Shown: positions 1-7,219 of the stretch, piece by piece | How positions within the stretch are numbered: the stretch's first letter is position 1 | Layout of the letters: each line of letters starts with the position of its first letter | From: Hyphomicrobiales bacterium | GTDB taxonomy: Bacteria; Pseudomonadota; Alphaproteobacteria; Rhizobiales; Xanthobacteraceae | Reading direction: 5' to 3' | DNA: 8,892 bases | NCBI GenBank assembly: GCA_016201085.1 | Contig: JACQDO010000176.1 | Location: 1-8,892, forward strand | The notes under the pieces: model-generated | The model's input: the letters and a program-made list of their open reading frames with translations, nothing else | The model's database searches: none | Told to the model about the DNA's origin: nothing | Position numbers and translations under genes: made by a program

Positions 1-1268
1 CTTCTTGAGCACGCGCTCGGAATTGATACCGGCGCCATCGTCGGCGAATTTGATGACGATGCGGCTGCCACGATGTTCGGCGGAAAGCCGGATCGTGCCT
101 TCCTCGCTTTTGCCGGCGGCCAAGCGATCGGCCGGCGGCTCGATGCCGTGATCGACCGAATTGCGGATGATGTGAGTCAACGGATCGCCTAGGCGCTCAA
201 TGATGGAACGGTCGACTTCGGTTGTCTCACCCGACATTTCCAGCCGGACCTTCTTTGCGGTTTTGGTCGACAGCTCGCGGACCAGCCGCGGCATGCGCTG
301 GAACACCGAACCGACCGGCTGGGCGCGCATCGACATCACGCTGTCTTTAAGTTCGCGGGTGTGGTGAATGACTTCTTCGAGGATTTGCGCCAAACGGCCG
401 CTGGTTCCCTCGGGAAGGTCCTGAACGATCTGTCCCAGCATGGCCTGAGAGATCACCAGTTCGCCCACCATGTTGACGACGCGGTCGATGCGTTCAAGCT
501 CGATGCGGGTGGTGGTGGCACCAGGTTTAGCGGCAGCCGAGCGGCCGCCGGTGGCGGCCTCAGGATGTTCGGCGACGGCAGGCGTTGCCGGTTTCGCGGC
601 CGGTGCCGCAGTGGCGCTTGCTGGCAACGCAGCGGTCGGCTCCTGCGGCGCGATCGGCGGAGCGTCGGCGACCTCGACCATCTCGGGGGCCGGAGCATTG
701 CTGCTTTCCACAATCTCCAGATCGCAGTCGCCGACCACGAATTCGAACACTTCGTCGATCTTGGCGCGCGGCGCCGACGTTTGCAGTGTACCGGTCCACC
801 AGATATAGGGCCGGTCCGGCTCCATCTGCGACAGCGAGGGCATCTCGTTGGTCTGCGCCACGAGCTCGAGCTCGCCCAGCTTGCGCAGCTCGCGAATGAG
901 ATAGAGCGGCTCGTTTGCCTTCTTCAGCAGCTCAGCCTTGGGTCGGAACGTAATGGCGTATGCGCGCATGGCGCTCGCTGCGTCCGCGTGGATGTCGTCG
1001 AAATTGACCGCGACCGGCTTGAAATCGAGCCCATCGAACTCCGCCGGGGCCGGGGCGTTGTCGTCCGCGCCCGCCGCCGGCGCGGCCGCACCGCCCGCCT
1101 TGTCGCCGTCGATGATTTGCTGCAGCGCGGCGCGAACTTCGTTGCCAAATTGACGGTGTCATCGGATTGCTGGCCTTCGCGAATATCGGTCAGACCAGCC
1201 TCGATTTGCTGCAAGGCCTCGTCGCATTCGTCAAAAAACGTCTGCTTTAATTGATCTAAACTTGCCAT
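1..1268 (-). pseudogene. cheA: CheA histidine kinase, P1 (HPt) domain mostly deleted and frame broken; 3' end beyond left edge
   Basis: CheA is the cytoplasmic kinase that autophosphorylates on a P1 histidine and passes phosphate to CheY and CheB. The start is ATG at 1268, 29 nt after the preceding stop, with an AAGGG Shine-Dalgarno-like stretch. Codons 1-40 (MASLDQLKQTFFDECDEA through DDTVN) match the beginning of an HPt domain. The usual next part (AVFRAVHSxKGGAG with the phospho-histidine) is missing. The original frame then runs through nonsense Arg/Ser-rich sequence to TGA at 924. The true continuation is in another frame, open from 1158 to base 1: FGNEVRAALQQI, an Ala/Pro linker, a P2-like domain (about 1050-720, with LYLIRELRKLGELEL and EFVVGDCDLEIVES), a second linker, the P3 dimerisation helices (IDRVVNMVGELVISQAM), and the P4 N-box (LTHIIRNSVDHG) and G1-type motif ADDGAGI. 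The window ends before the F/G2 boxes and the CheW-like domain. Identification is firm; whether the lesion is biological or an assembly fault cannot be told. Confidence 0.85.
1146..1158 (-). other. cheA deletion/frameshift junction
   Basis: This is the only stretch where both cheA frames are open. The 5' frame gives T-V-N at 1157-1149. The downstream frame gives Q-F-G-N-E-V from 1152, and a TGA at 1161-1159 closes it further upstream. Family knowledge says TVN should be followed by the histidine-bearing helix, whereas FGNEV resembles the P1-P2 linker. The breakpoint must therefore lie within these few bases. I infer that about 80-100 codons are missing, with a net change of frame. Confidence 0.75.
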
Positions 1269-1297
1269 AACTTTCAGCCCTTAATTGGCTTCGATTC

Positions 1298-2092
1298 TTA
1301 GGGAGCAACCTTGCGAACGGTTTCGACCAACCGGTCGGGATCGAACGGCTTGACCATCCAGCCAGTGGCTCCGGCCTCGCGCGCGAGATTCTTTTTGTCG
1401 GTCTCACTTTCGGTCGTCAGCACAAGAATGGGTGTCGCCTTGTGCGTCGGATTCTTGCGCAGCTGGCGGATGACTTCGTAACCATCCATCCGCGGCATAT
1501 TGATATCGGTGATGACAACGTCGACCTGCTCGTTGACCAGCACATCGAGTCCGTCCTGACCGTCGACGGCCTGCAGCACGTCGAAGCCAGCTTCGGCGAG
1601 CGTAAGCATGAGCATGTCGCGCATCGTCTTGGAATCGTCGATCGTCAATATTCGCTTGCCCATGACACTCTCACTGATTTGATTTGCATCCATCCGATTG
1701 AACTCAGATTGCTCCGGGCCGGCATCCGCGGCCTGCGGCGCAACGGCTGCGTCGGTCTCTCCGGCGCTCAGATTCTGCGGTTGATCTAGATCGTTTTGGC
1801 TGACATCGAGGTACCGCATCCAGACGATGCCAAGGTCTTCGAAGGCATTGATAAACTCCGCCGATGGATTTCCGATCGAGATCGCTTCGCGGCTATGCAA
1901 TGCAGCGAAGATGATCTGGATGCAGGGCAGCGTGATCGACTCAACCTGCGAGGCGTCGATGCGAAGCGGAGCCTCGTCGTTCACACGCTGGCGAACCAGT
2001 TCGAGGAAGCCTTCGGCGGCGGCAAGATCGAGCGTCGCCGGCAGCAGTAGCGGACCGTTATCAACGTCGATCTTCATGGCTGTGAACTGCAT
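1298..2092 (-). CDS. cheY: STAS domain fused in frame to CheY response regulator
   Basis: This 264-residue protein has two parts. Residues 1 to about 97 form a STAS-like domain (PLLLPATLDLAAA, PLRIDASQVESITLPCIQII). The usual DSSG phosphorylation loop of anti-sigma antagonists is replaced by ITLPC. Residues 98-143 are a polar linker rich in Asn, Gln, Glu and Ala. From Met144 there is a complete 121-residue CheY, the diffusible output protein that binds the flagellar motor switch. It has acid pocket Asp152/Asp153, phospho-acceptor Asp196 (ITDINMPRMDG), switch Thr226 (LTTES) and Lys248 (VKPF), so it should be phosphorylatable. STAS and cheY are usually adjacent separate genes in alphaproteobacterial che operons; here no stop lies between them. 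ATG at 1663 has a weak GAGAG upstream, so free CheY might also be made. ATG 2092 is preferred as start (GGAA about 7 nt upstream) over ATG 2077, which has no ribosome site. The gene begins 30 nt after cheB. Confidence 0.88.
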   Translation of the reverse strand: MQFTAMKIDVDNGPLLLPATLDLAAAEGFLELVRQRVNDEAPLRIDASQVESITLPCIQIIFAALHSREAISIGNPSAEFINAFEDLGIVWMRYLDVSQNDLDQPQNLSAGETDAAVAPQAADAGPEQSEFNRMDANQISESVMGKRILTIDDSKTMRDMLMLTLAEAGFDVLQAVDGQDGLDVLVNEQVDVVITDINMPRMDGYEVIRQLRKNPTHKATPILVLTTESETDKKNLAREAGATGWMVKPFDPDRLVETVRKVAP

Positions 2093-2122
2093 TCTTGAAT
2101 TCCATGAGTGTTGCGTCTTGTT

Positions 2123-3208
2123 TCATCCCAGGCGGACCGCATGGGTGGGTTGTTTGTCTCGTGGCTGCGCAATCGGCTGGTGTTCGCAGGCATCGAGAAT
2201 CGCATCGGCCATGTGCGACAGCGCTACCTGTTTCATAACCGCGCCGTTTTCGAATGCCGCTCGCGGCATGCCGTAGATCAACGAGGAAGCCTCATCCTGG
2301 CCGAGTGTGATCGCGCCCGCATTGCGCATGTCGAGCATGCCAAGGCTGCCGTCCTTGCCCATACCGGTCAGGATCACGCCGATTGCGGTTTTTCCGGCAA
2401 CACGAGCCACCGACCGGAATAGAAAATCCACCGATGGACGATGGCCCGAGACCGTGGGTCCGTCATCCAAACGGAGCTTGTAATGACTGCCGCTACGGAC
2501 CAATTCCATATGATGCGAGCCCGGCGCGATGTAGGCATGGTTGGGCTCGACAATGTCGTCGTGCTTTGCCTCCGACACCGTCATCGGGCATTCACGGTTG
2601 AGACGCTCGGCAAAGGCGGTGGTGAAGCGCGGCGGCATATGCTGGGTGATGAGGATCGGCGGACATTCAGCCGGCATATCCATGAGCAGCAACTTCAGAG
2701 CTTCCACGCCGCCGGTCGATGCGCCGACCGCGATGATTTTCTCGGAACGGCCGACCGGTCGCTCACGCGGGCGCATGGGCACCGGGACGCGACGCACGCC
2801 GACGCGCGCATGCGCGGCGGACTTGACCTTCGCCTGCAGTTCGGCGGAAAGCCCGGTCAGCGCCTTGGCAATATCCACCGTCGGTTTGGCGATGAAATCG
2901 ACGGCGCCGATTTCGAGCGCCTCGAGCGTGATTTCCGCGCCGACCTGGGTGAGAGTAGAGACCATGACCACCGGCATCGGCCGCAGCGTCATGATCTTGC
3001 GCAGGAACGTCACGCCGTCCATATTCGGCATCTCGACATCCAGCGTAACGACGTCGGGATTGAGCGCCTTGATGCGCTCGCGCGCTTCGAAGGGATCGCC
3101 GGCGGTGCCGACCACCTCGATCTCGGGGTCCTCCGACAGCAGCATGGACAGCAGCTGCCGGATCACTGCTGAGTCGTCGACGATGAGAACGCGGACGGGT
3201 TTTTTCAT
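2123..3208 (-). CDS. cheB: CheB, protein-glutamate methylesterase/glutaminase response regulator
   Basis: CheB removes methyl groups from receptor glutamates and can deamidate receptor glutamines; phosphorylation by CheA activates it. The protein has 361 residues, normal for the family. Residues 1 to about 120 form the receiver domain, with Asp11/Asp12, phospho-acceptor Asp57 (VVTLDVEMPNMDG), Ser84-Thr85 and Lys108 (AKPT). A basic, Pro/Arg-rich linker (about 121-155) leads to the methylesterase domain with an intact catalytic triad: Ser164 (AVGASTGGVEAL), His190 (TQHMPPRFT) and Asp286 (LTGMGKDGS). These numbers coincide with those of enteric CheB. The start is ATG 3208, 11 nt after the cheD stop with only a weak ribosome site, so translation is probably coupled to cheD. 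No damage is visible. Confidence 0.96.
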   Translation of the reverse strand: MKKPVRVLIVDDSAVIRQLLSMLLSEDPEIEVVGTAGDPFEARERIKALNPDVVTLDVEMPNMDGVTFLRKIMTLRPMPVVMVSTLTQVGAEITLEALEIGAVDFIAKPTVDIAKALTGLSAELQAKVKSAAHARVGVRRVPVPMRPRERPVGRSEKIIAVGASTGGVEALKLLLMDMPAECPPILITQHMPPRFTTAFAERLNRECPMTVSEAKHDDIVEPNHAYIAPGSHHMELVRSGSHYKLRLDDGPTVSGHRPSVDFLFRSVARVAGKTAIGVILTGMGKDGSLGMLDMRNAGAITLGQDEASSLIYGMPRAAFENGAVMKQVALSHMADAILDACEHQPIAQPRDKQPTHAVRLG

Positions 3209-3219
3209 TGTCTAAGCCG

Positions 3220-3870
3220 CTATTCGTTGAACAGTTCGATTTCGCCGCCTGTCCTGCGCGATGACAGACGACTGACATATTCGTTTTCTTCGCGCGCGAC
3301 GGCGGAGGACTCTCCGGTACCCAGTAATCGGCGCACGACTTTTCCTGTCGCGGGGTAGTAGTGGATACGCCGCGGCAGCTGCCCGCCGAGATCATGCGCT
3401 ACGCATCGCAGTCCCTCGGCTTCCAGGTAACGCATGATGAATTCAGAATTCTCCGTGCCGATGGCATTCTGACTATCGGTGACGTTGCCGCCGCCGAATA
3501 CCTTGATCTCGAGCGCTTCGCGCGAGCATCCGGCTTTCATCAGCTCGTTGATCAGCTTCTCCATGGCGAAGTTGCCGAAGCGCGTCGACTGCAGATCGCC
3601 CGCCCAATTACCGGCGTGACTGTGCGGAAGCATGAAGTGGTTCATGCCACCGATGCCCCTGCGCTGATCGCGTATGCAAGCCGAGACACAAGAGCCGAGG
3701 ACGGTCACCAGCATTTCATCGGTTTTTTCGGTGACGAAGAACTCGCCCGGAAAGACCTTCACCATCCACGTTGCACTCGTGGTGTCGTAGAAGCGCCGTG
3801 TGGCGATGCTACTGGCGCCATTGTCGACACCGGTATTAGCTGGCTGCCGGACCGCCGTTGCGACGCTCAC
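3220..3870 (-). CDS. cheD: CheD, chemoreceptor glutamine deamidase
   Basis: CheD deamidates specific receptor glutamines to glutamates and in some bacteria also interacts with CheC-type phosphatases. I place the start at GTG 3870, which overlaps the cheR stop (GTGA) and has GGAGG 5 nt upstream, giving 216 residues. The open frame runs further upstream to 4074, but that part is antisense-like sequence inside cheR and lacks a reason to be translated. The core begins near residue 36 (MVKVFPGEFFVT). The catalytic Cys61 lies in TVLGSCVSAC and His78 in GGMNHFMLP, 17 residues apart as in Thermotoga CheD. Thr56 is the likely third active-site residue. The C-terminus ends GGEIELFNE. The first 35 residues are poorly conserved, so a shorter protein from ATG at 3765 is possible. 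No CheC is seen nearby. Confidence 0.93.
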   Translation of the reverse strand: MSVATAVRQPANTGVDNGASSIATRRFYDTTSATWMVKVFPGEFFVTEKTDEMLVTVLGSCVSACIRDQRRGIGGMNHFMLPHSHAGNWAGDLQSTRFGNFAMEKLINELMKAGCSREALEIKVFGGGNVTDSQNAIGTENSEFIMRYLEAEGLRCVAHDLGGQLPRRIHYYPATGKVVRRLLGTGESSAVAREENEYVSRLSSRRTGGEIELFNE

Positions 3871-4763
3871 GCTTCCCTCCGGTAAATTGTACGGCCGACA
3901 AGCCGCAAGCCCGGGTGCGCTCCGATCAACGATTCGGAATGACCGATGTACAGCCATCCACCAGGCTTGATTTTCTGGGTGAGGCGTTCGACCAGCGTCG
4001 TCTTGGTAGCGGCATCGAAGTAGATCATCACGTTGCGGCAGAAGATGGCGTCGAAAATGCCGTGGAAAGGCCACGTTTCCATCAGATTGAGGCGGCGGAA
4101 TGTGACGAGCTTTTGTACCGCCTCGTCGACCTTCACGCTCGCGTTTTCATGCTTACCGTCGATGGGACGAAAGAACTCGCGATAGGTCTTGGGAACTTCG
4201 TCGATCGAATTCGCCTGATATTCGCCGCGAATGCCTTTGCCGACGACGTCGGTGTCGATATCGGTCGCCAGAATTTTCACGTCATGGCGATCGACGTCGC
4301 GAATTTCGCGCTTGAGCACGACCGCGATCGTGTACGGCTCTTCCCCGGTCGAACAACCGGCCGACCAGACTCGAAGGCGGCGGCCAACGGCGCCATGCGT
4401 GCTTTGCGTAAATGGTAGGGCTACATGCGTACGAAAATGATCGAAGTGATGCGCTTCGCGAAAGAACTTGGTGAGGTTGGTCGAGATCGCGTTGATGAAA
4501 CTTTCCAATTCGGCCGGATCGGCGGCAAGATGTTCGCGATACTGCCGAAACGAGGTCAGACCAAGCGCCCGCAGGCGGCGCGACAGGCGGCTGTAAACGA
4601 GATTGCGTTTGCTGTCGGCAAGCGCGATTCCCGCCTGTTCGTGGGCAAACTGCGCCAGGCTCCGAAAGTCGGCATCGGAGAAGGCAAATTCGCGCGGTGG
4701 CTCAGCGGCGACGGGCTCGCTAACGGCAATCGCCGTCGCTGCGCCACTAATATTACGCGACAT
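3867..4763 (-). CDS. cheR: CheR, chemoreceptor glutamate methyltransferase
   Basis: CheR transfers methyl groups from S-adenosylmethionine to receptor glutamates, opposing CheB. The protein has 298 residues, close to the usual 270-300. After an Ala-rich, probably unstructured N-terminus (1-24), the helical CheR_N domain spans about 25-85 ([16 protein letters not shown]). Next come [12 protein letters not shown] (about 96-107) and the SAM-binding motif [15 protein letters not shown] (131-145). The acidic motif ATDID and the FCRNVMIYF motif follow, then a C-terminal stretch IGHSESL. The beta-subdomain that docks xWxxF receptor tails lies in the middle of the catalytic domain. Start ATG 4763 overlaps the end of the upstream receptor gene by 11 nt and has AAGGGA 7 nt upstream (4776-4771). 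The end overlaps cheD by 4 nt. Its best candidate docking partner here is the receptor ending DWKEF. Confidence 0.96.
   Translation of the reverse strand: MSRNISGAATAIAVSEPVAAEPPREFAFSDADFRSLAQFAHEQAGIALADSKRNLVYSRLSRRLRALGLTSFRQYREHLAADPAELESFINAISTNLTKFFREAHHFDHFRTHVALPFTQSTHGAVGRRLRVWSAGCSTGEEPYTIAVVLKREIRDVDRHDVKILATDIDTDVVGKGIRGEYQANSIDEVPKTYREFFRPIDGKHENASVKVDEAVQKLVTFRRLNLMETWPFHGIFDAIFCRNVMIYFDAATKTTLVERLTQKIKPGGWLYIGHSESLIGAHPGLRLVGRTIYRREA
3876..3880 (-). promoter_or_regulatory. Ribosome binding site of cheD (GGAGG)
   Basis: GGAGG lies inside the last codons of cheR, 5 nt before GTG 3870. It decides the cheD start: the 4-nt GTGA overlap with the cheR stop plus this strong site indicates coupled translation of cheR and cheD. 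Confidence 0.8.
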
Positions 4764-6654
4764 GCCGGAATCCCTTGTTGCCCGACACTCGCCGGTCCGG
4801 ATCGCTCACGGCGTCTGCGTCGAGCTTGAAGAAAGCGACGCGCTCGTCCATGGCCTTGGCTTGATGCTCCAGCGTCTTGGCGGTGGCGGCGTTCTCCTCG
4901 ACCAGCGCCGAGTTTTGCTGCGTCACCTCGTCCATCTGGGTGAGGGCCTTGTTGACCTGCTCGATGCCGCTCGCCTGTTCATTGCTGGCATTGGCGATGT
5001 CGGCCACAATCGAGGCCACCGTCTTGATCGACTCGACGATCTCGGTGAGCGCCGTACCGGCGCGGTTGACCAGGTCGACGCCGTCCTTGACCTGGCCGTT
5101 CGAGTTGGTGATCAGATCCTTGATGTCCTTGGCGGCCTGCGAGGAGCGTTGTGCCAGGCTGCGTACTTCGGAAGCGACCACCGCGAAGCCGCGGCCGGCC
5201 TCGCCGGCACGCGCGGCTTCCACCGCGGCATTTAATGCCAGCAAGTTGGTCTGGCGGGCGATTTCGTCGATGACGCCGATGATGTCGGATATCTTGCGCG
5301 AGGAATCTTCGATCTTGGCCATGGCATCGACCGCCTTGGCGACCACCTGGCCGCCGCGATCGGCGACGGTTTGGGTGTTGGCGGCCGATTGATTGGCGTG
5401 TTGTGCGTTCTCGGCGTTCTTCTTCACCGTCGCGGAAATCTGTTCCATCGAGGCGGAGGTCTGCTCCAGGCTCGCCGCCTGCTCCTCGGTTCGTTGCGAC
5501 AGGTCGGTCGTGCTGGTCGATATCTCGGCGGTGGCATTGGTCACCTCGCGCCCGACCTGCGCGATCGATTGGATCGTATCGCGCAGCTGTCCGACCGCAC
5601 CGTTGAAGTCGTCACGAATCTGCGCATAGGCGCCCGACAGACCTTCATCGAGGCAGACCGTCAGATCGCCGTCGGCCAGCCGCTTGAGGCCGGATGCCAG
5701 CACCTGCAGTACGCGGGCCTGCTCCTCGGCGGCTTCAGCGCGTTCTTCGGCCGCCTTGGCCTGAATTTCCGCTTCGATCTTTTGCTGCCGTGCCGCTGCA
5801 TCGGCTTCCTGCTGCTGACGAGCGGCGGCTTCGTCGGCTTCACGACGTGCCTTTTCGATTGCCGTCAGCTTGAGCGCCTCGACGGCGGCCGCGATGTCGC
5901 CGATCTCATCCTTGCGGCCGAGGCCCGGCAGCACCAGATCGAAATCGCCTTCGCCCATGCGCTTGATCGCGCCGGCGATTCCCATAATCGGTTTGGTGAT
6001 TCCGCGGCTAATAATAAAGGAAGCCACGCAGCCGAGAATGACCACGAGCAGCATACCGCCAATCAGCATCGTACTCTGCTGCTCTAACGCGACATTGTTG
6101 AGCGCAATTTTCCTGTCTCGCAGTTCCTTGCTGCTTTCTATCAGCTCATCGGTTAACTTTTCTATTTCCGCGAAACTCCGCGTGGCGCTCATCATCAACA
6201 TCAACGCCGAGCCGGCATCGCCGTCGGCCATTTCGATGACACCGCGGGCCTGCTTTTGGTATTTCGCGATCGACGATTCCAGCTTGCCGACGTTCTCGGC
6301 GGTCTTGGCGTTATCGAATTTTATTGTTTGTATAAGTTTGAATTTGTCCCCCATCTCTCCCAACACCAAGGCTGCTGCCGAGGCGAGAGTCTTTATCTTG
6401 TTCTGATCGCTCTCGTTGGCCGCCGTCGCCATCAGACGATAAAGATTCACCTGAGCCGACAATGCCGTCGTGTTGAAGTCCGCTACGACTTCCGCTTGCC
6501 GGACTGGACCGATGACAAGCGAATCGACCGCCAACTGGTTCGCGCGCTGCTCATGTAGAACATAAGCGCCGACCCCGATGAGCACCAAGATCAGAAACGC
6601 TGGTGCAATCAGAACTTTCCATCGGAGTCTTAGATTTGCGAACCAGGTGAACAT
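4753..6654 (-). CDS. Transmembrane methyl-accepting chemotaxis protein (4-helix-type sensor, two HAMP units)
   Basis: This is a membrane chemoreceptor that would signal through CheW to CheA; its ligand is unknown. Counting from ATG 6654 it has 633 residues. TM1 is about 14-34. A helical periplasmic sensor (about 35-195) looks like a four-helix-bundle type. TM2 is about 196-216 ([18 protein letters not shown]). A HAMP domain (about 217-262, [24 protein letters not shown]) is followed by an Ala/Glu/Gln coiled coil (about 265-315) and a second HAMP-like unit ([11 protein letters not shown]). The signalling hairpin spans about 371-611, with tip [20 protein letters not shown] at 462-481. Gln/Glu pairs in [16 protein letters not shown] and [10 protein letters not shown] are likely modification sites. 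It ends FRHVA and lacks a CheR-docking tail. A TTG at 6672 would add six residues; neither start has a strong ribosome site, so the start is uncertain. The sensor-encoding part is AT-richer than the rest. Confidence 0.93.
   Translation of the reverse strand: MFTWFANLRLRWKVLIAPAFLILVLIGVGAYVLHEQRANQLAVDSLVIGPVRQAEVVADFNTTALSAQVNLYRLMATAANESDQNKIKTLASAAALVLGEMGDKFKLIQTIKFDNAKTAENVGKLESSIAKYQKQARGVIEMADGDAGSALMLMMSATRSFAEIEKLTDELIESSKELRDRKIALNNVALEQQSTMLIGGMLLVVILGCVASFIISRGITKPIMGIAGAIKRMGEGDFDLVLPGLGRKDEIGDIAAAVEALKLTAIEKARREADEAAARQQQEADAAARQQKIEAEIQAKAAEERAEAAEEQARVLQVLASGLKRLADGDLTVCLDEGLSGAYAQIRDDFNGAVGQLRDTIQSIAQVGREVTNATAEISTSTTDLSQRTEEQAASLEQTSASMEQISATVKKNAENAQHANQSAANTQTVADRGGQVVAKAVDAMAKIEDSSRKISDIIGVIDEIARQTNLLALNAAVEAARAGEAGRGFAVVASEVRSLAQRSSQAAKDIKDLITNSNGQVKDGVDLVNRAGTALTEIVESIKTVASIVADIANASNEQASGIEQVNKALTQMDEVTQQNSALVEENAATAKTLEHQAKAMDERVAFFKLDADAVSDPDRRVSGNKGFRHVA
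4822..5550. repeat. Direct repeat copy A: receptor signalling module
   Basis: This 729-bp segment encodes the cytoplasmic hairpin of the transmembrane receptor and aligns without gaps to 7445-8173 at an offset of 2623. The proteins differ at only about a dozen of some 243 positions. Some stretches are identical at the DNA level, for example 4988-5055 (68 nt, synonymous sites included). This suggests recent duplication or gene conversion between the two receptor genes. Confidence 0.85.
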
Positions 6655-6705
6655 GACGTTGTATCCATTCAATCGAGATCAAGACTTACGCTTAGCGGAA
6701 CGAAG

Positions 6706-6727
6706 GAGGGTCGCCGAAGTGACCCTC
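6706..6727 (-). terminator. UUCG-capped hairpin between Cache gene and receptor gene (weak terminator or processing element)
   Basis: On the minus strand, GAGGGTC (6727-6721) pairs with GACCCTC (6712-6706), a perfect 7-bp stem. Inside it is one A.C mismatch and then C(UUCG)G, a very stable tetraloop. It starts 12 nt after the Cache-gene stop. The bases after the stem (CTTCGTTCC) are not a clean U-run, so it may be a leaky terminator or an RNA-stabilising hairpin rather than a full stop to transcription. The rest of the 84-nt gap shows no convincing promoter. Confidence 0.45.
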
Positions 6728-6738
6728 TTCTGCTTTCA

Positions 6739-7197
6739 TCAGCTCTTGTAGACGCCGGCGCAAACGGCGGTTTCCGCGAGCCGCTGGCAGTACATCTGCT
6801 TGGGTTCGATTTTCTTGCTTACGGGATTGACGAACTTGTAGTCCTGCCAGAACTCCGCCTGCTTGCGCGCCATCTCGGTGCGCTCCTTGACGTAGTACTT
6901 GCCATCCACGTCCTGCGCGTCGATGAGGTCCTTGCCGATAAGCTTCGCATTGGAGCCGTGCGACAGCACTTTGCCATCGAGACCGTAGACGACGACGTAC
7001 AGATCGCGGTCGGTGAACCCGCCGTCCTTACTGTTGAAAGCGGCGTAGGCCTTGTCGGCGCCTTGTGAGCCGATGAAGGCGACCGCTTTTTTCACCATCG
7101 CGATGGCTTCATCCTTGGTGGCGAATTCCGCGCTTAAGGCGGGAACGCTGATGCCGGCGACAATGGCAATCGCGACCATGAGATTTGTTCTTTTCAT
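6739..7197 (-). CDS. Secreted single-Cache-domain (sCache_2-like) periplasmic sensor protein
   Basis: This 152-residue protein is probably periplasmic. It begins with a signal peptide (MKRTN, hydrophobic LMVAIAIVAGISVPAL, likely cleavage after ALSA near residue 23). The rest is one Cache domain: helical N-terminus (about 24-50), then FTDRDLYVVVYGLDGKVLSHG, LIGKDL, DVDGKYYVKE, DYKFVNP and KQMYCQRL. No second membrane segment and no enzymatic or signalling output domain follow. Two cysteines (in MYCQRL and AVCAGVY) could form a disulfide. Cache domains bind small ligands such as carboxylates or amino acids in receptors; here the domain stands alone. The start is ATG 7197, 22 nt after the receptor stop, with GGAG 7 nt upstream; the frame extends further upstream but that part is antisense to the receptor. 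It lies between two receptors, so a role as ligand-binding partner of one of them is plausible but inferred. Confidence 0.88.
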   Translation of the reverse strand: MKRTNLMVAIAIVAGISVPALSAEFATKDEAIAMVKKAVAFIGSQGADKAYAAFNSKDGGFTDRDLYVVVYGLDGKVLSHGSNAKLIGKDLIDAQDVDGKYYVKERTEMARKQAEFWQDYKFVNPVSKKIEPKQMYCQRLAETAVCAGVYKS

Positions 7198-7204
7198 CCT
7201 GGTT

Positions 7205-7208
7205 CTCC
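7205..7208 (-). promoter_or_regulatory. Ribosome binding site of the Cache-protein gene (GGAG)
   Basis: GGAG stands 7 nt before ATG 7197 in the 22-nt gap after the upstream receptor stop. Together with the signal peptide that begins exactly there, it fixes the start and argues against the longer open frame reaching 7461. Confidence 0.7.
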
Positions 7209-7219
7209 ATTCACAAGGG

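Noticed and set aside
361..1254. A 297-codon plus-strand open frame opposite cheA
   Set aside because: The minus strand carries clear CheA P2/P3 sequence. The plus product is low-complexity Arg/Gly-rich and ends opposite the cheA start; I treat it as a shadow.
2061..2126. A 21-residue frame starting ATGA at the cheB stop
   Set aside because: It could be a coupling leader for the STAS-CheY gene, but no ribosome site or family similarity was seen, and ATG-overlap frames of this length are common by chance.
3871..4074. An upstream extension of cheD to 4074
   Set aside because: The extra part overlaps conserved cheR motifs and shows no family similarity, while GTG 3870 has GGAGG and a GTGA overlap with the cheR stop.
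4753..5550. The possibility that the two receptors are one gene duplicated by assembly error
   Set aside because: The two copies differ at many synonymous and some amino-acid positions throughout, and are joined to unrelated sensor halves, so they are real paralogues.
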